From: Embleya scabrispora DSM 41855
GTDB taxonomy: Bacteria > Actinomycetota > Actinomycetes > Streptomycetales > Streptomycetaceae
Direction: 5' to 3'
NCBI RefSeq assembly: GCF_000372745.1
Contig: NZ_KB889673.1
Location: 17,430-81,429 of the forward strand
Length of the DNA: 64,000 nucleotides
Position numbers and translations under genes: made by a program. Below are positions 63,116 to 64,000 of the stretch, one piece after another. The notes under the pieces are model-generated. The model had not been told where the DNA came from. It worked only from the letters and a program-made list of their open reading frames with translations, and did no database searches. Position 1 is the first letter of the stretch. The number at the start of each line of letters is the position of its first letter.

Positions 63116-64000
63116 GTGGTCAATCCATCCGAACTCAAGTGCCTACTGCCGCACTTGGCCGATCTGACGTTCGAATCAATCGACGCCGGTGGGGCGGTGA
63201 TCCGAATACGGGCGTGTGCTCGATCGGACGCATCGTCTTGTCCGGACTGCGGAACCTCCTCGGTATCGGTCCACAGTCGCTACGAGCGCCGGTTCGCCGA
63301 CCTGCCCGTGGGCGGTCGTCCGACTCGTATCACCCTGCGGGTTCGTCGGTTCTTCTGTCGCACCGAGGGGTGTTCGCGGCGAACGTTCGTCGAGTGTTCC
63401 GATCGTGTGGTGCTGCGCCGAAGGCGTCGTAGCGTGCGGCTGTGCCGGGAGCTCACCTCGATCGGTCTGGCCCTGGCCGGGCGGGCCGGGGCCAGATTGG
63501 CGGCGACTATGGGGATCCAAGCGAGTCGTTGCACGATGTTGCGCTTGGTCCGAGCGGTACCCGAACGGGCTCCCGCGGCGACGCCGCAGGTGATCGGAGT
63601 GGACGATTTCGCCCTGCGCAAGGGCTCCGTCTACGCGACCGTGATCATCGACATGGAATCGCATCGGCCGATCGACGTGTTCGCCGGGCGGGATGCGGCC
63701 ACCCTCGCGGCCTGGCTCCGGGACCGGCCCGGCATCCGCATCATCTGCCGCGACCGAGCGGGCTCATACGCGGAAGGCTGCCGTATCGGCGCCCCGCACG
63801 CCATCGAGGTCGCGGACCGCTGGCATCTGTGGAGGAACCTCGCCGAGGTCGTCGAGAAGACCGTCGTCACGCACCGCGCCTGCCTGCGCGAACCGTCCCC
63901 GACACCACCCGTCGGCGCGGAGGAGCCCACCGGCCTCGAAGCGTTCGAGAGGCGTCTTTCGGACGACGAGAGGTCACGAGCCGAACAGGCCGGACCCAGG
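63116..64000 (+). CDS. ISL3-family transposase (partial, runs off window)
   Basis: An open frame from GTG 63116 to the window end without a stop. An N-terminal zinc-finger region ([20 protein letters not shown], then [13 protein letters not shown]) is followed by a DDE domain: [19 protein letters not shown] with the first Asp, [13 protein letters not shown] with the second, and [12 protein letters not shown]. This is the layout of ISL3 transposases, which cut and paste their element as DNA. It is intact as far as visible. The IS ends could not be recognised. Confidence 0.85.
   Translation, partial: MVNPSELKCLLPHLADLTFESIDAGGAVIRIRACARSDASSCPDCGTSSVSVHSRYERRFADLPVGGRPTRITLRVRRFFCRTEGCSRRTFVECSDRVVLRRRRRSVRLCRELTSIGLALAGRAGARLAATMGIQASRCTMLRLVRAVPERAPAATPQVIGVDDFALRKGSVYATVIIDMESHRPIDVFAGRDAATLAAWLRDRPGIRIICRDRAGSYAEGCRIGAPHAIEVADRWHLWRNLAEVVEKTVVTHRACLREPSPTPPVGAEEPTGLEAFERRLSDDERSRAEQAGPR

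Overview
The window is very GC-rich DNA with strong G/C bias at third codon positions, frequent GTG starts and many ATGA/GTGA stop-start overlaps. The gene content (GntR/FCD, MarR and TetR regulators, XdhC, cutinase, fused Liv-type transporters, ISL3 and IS4 elements, remnants of an SARP/BTAD-type regulator) fits a large-genome filamentous actinomycete of the Streptomycetales type. The genus cannot be fixed from the sequence alone.

Region by region. 1-5017: the 3' end of an unknown gene is coupled to a 555-aa repeat protein that looks like a tail fibre, followed by a hypothetical winged-helix-like protein and a cytoplasmic RCC1-type repeat protein. 5879-8935: a tight three-gene ion-transport operon (CPA1 Na+/H+ antiporter, CBS-domain protein, ArsB/NhaD-type permease). 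9071-10873: small hypothetical genes, several of which look frameshifted, and a strong bidirectional terminator. 11081-42240: a large catabolic island read outward from a GntR control region at about 18.56-18.67 kb. The minus arm encodes GntR, a NodB-type deacetylase/cyclic amidohydrolase, ferredoxin, ferredoxin reductase, amidase, CoA-transferase and a CocE-type hydrolase. The plus arm encodes a Rieske oxygenase (alpha and beta), a small unknown protein, a two-domain extradiol dioxygenase, a DHDPS/NAL lyase, an ornithine-cyclodeaminase-like reductase, an aldehyde dehydrogenase, a five-gene Dpp/Opp-type importer, a molybdenum hydroxylase with fused MoCo and FAD subunits plus its 2Fe-2S subunit, a urease-like pair (UreAB fusion and UreC), a dihydrodiol-dehydrogenase-like SDR, a carboxyltransferase and XdhC. 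Two further SDRs and a MarR regulator close the island.

42561-52885: a minus-strand operon for a branched-chain-amino-acid-type ABC importer, unusually fused (LivH-LivM-LivG in one chain; an MFS permease fused to LivF in another), with its binding protein, a GH3 beta-glucosidase and a secreted SGNH esterase. Spacers in this operon carry short tandem repeats. 53372-56216: an alpha/beta hydrolase behind a TetR regulator, and a secreted cutinase. 56217-58361: decayed DNA with a BTAD-regulator remnant, a broken zinc-ribbon gene and a truncated IS4 transposase. 58567-64000: an aminoglycoside-phosphotransferase-like kinase, a HAD phosphatase, a 5'-truncated and a full-length paralogue of the fibre-like protein, and an ISL3 transposase running off the end.

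Working model for the island (inference): the ABC importer brings in a nitrogen-containing, probably heteroaromatic compound. The molybdenum hydroxylase and the Rieske system hydroxylate it, the SDR re-aromatises the cis-diol, and the extradiol enzyme opens the ring. Amide, imide and ureide bonds would then be cut by the amidase, the deacetylase-fold enzyme and the urease-like hydrolase. The lyase, aldehyde dehydrogenase and CoA enzymes would pass carbon to central metabolism. The substrate is not known. No tRNA, rRNA or CRISPR array was recognised.
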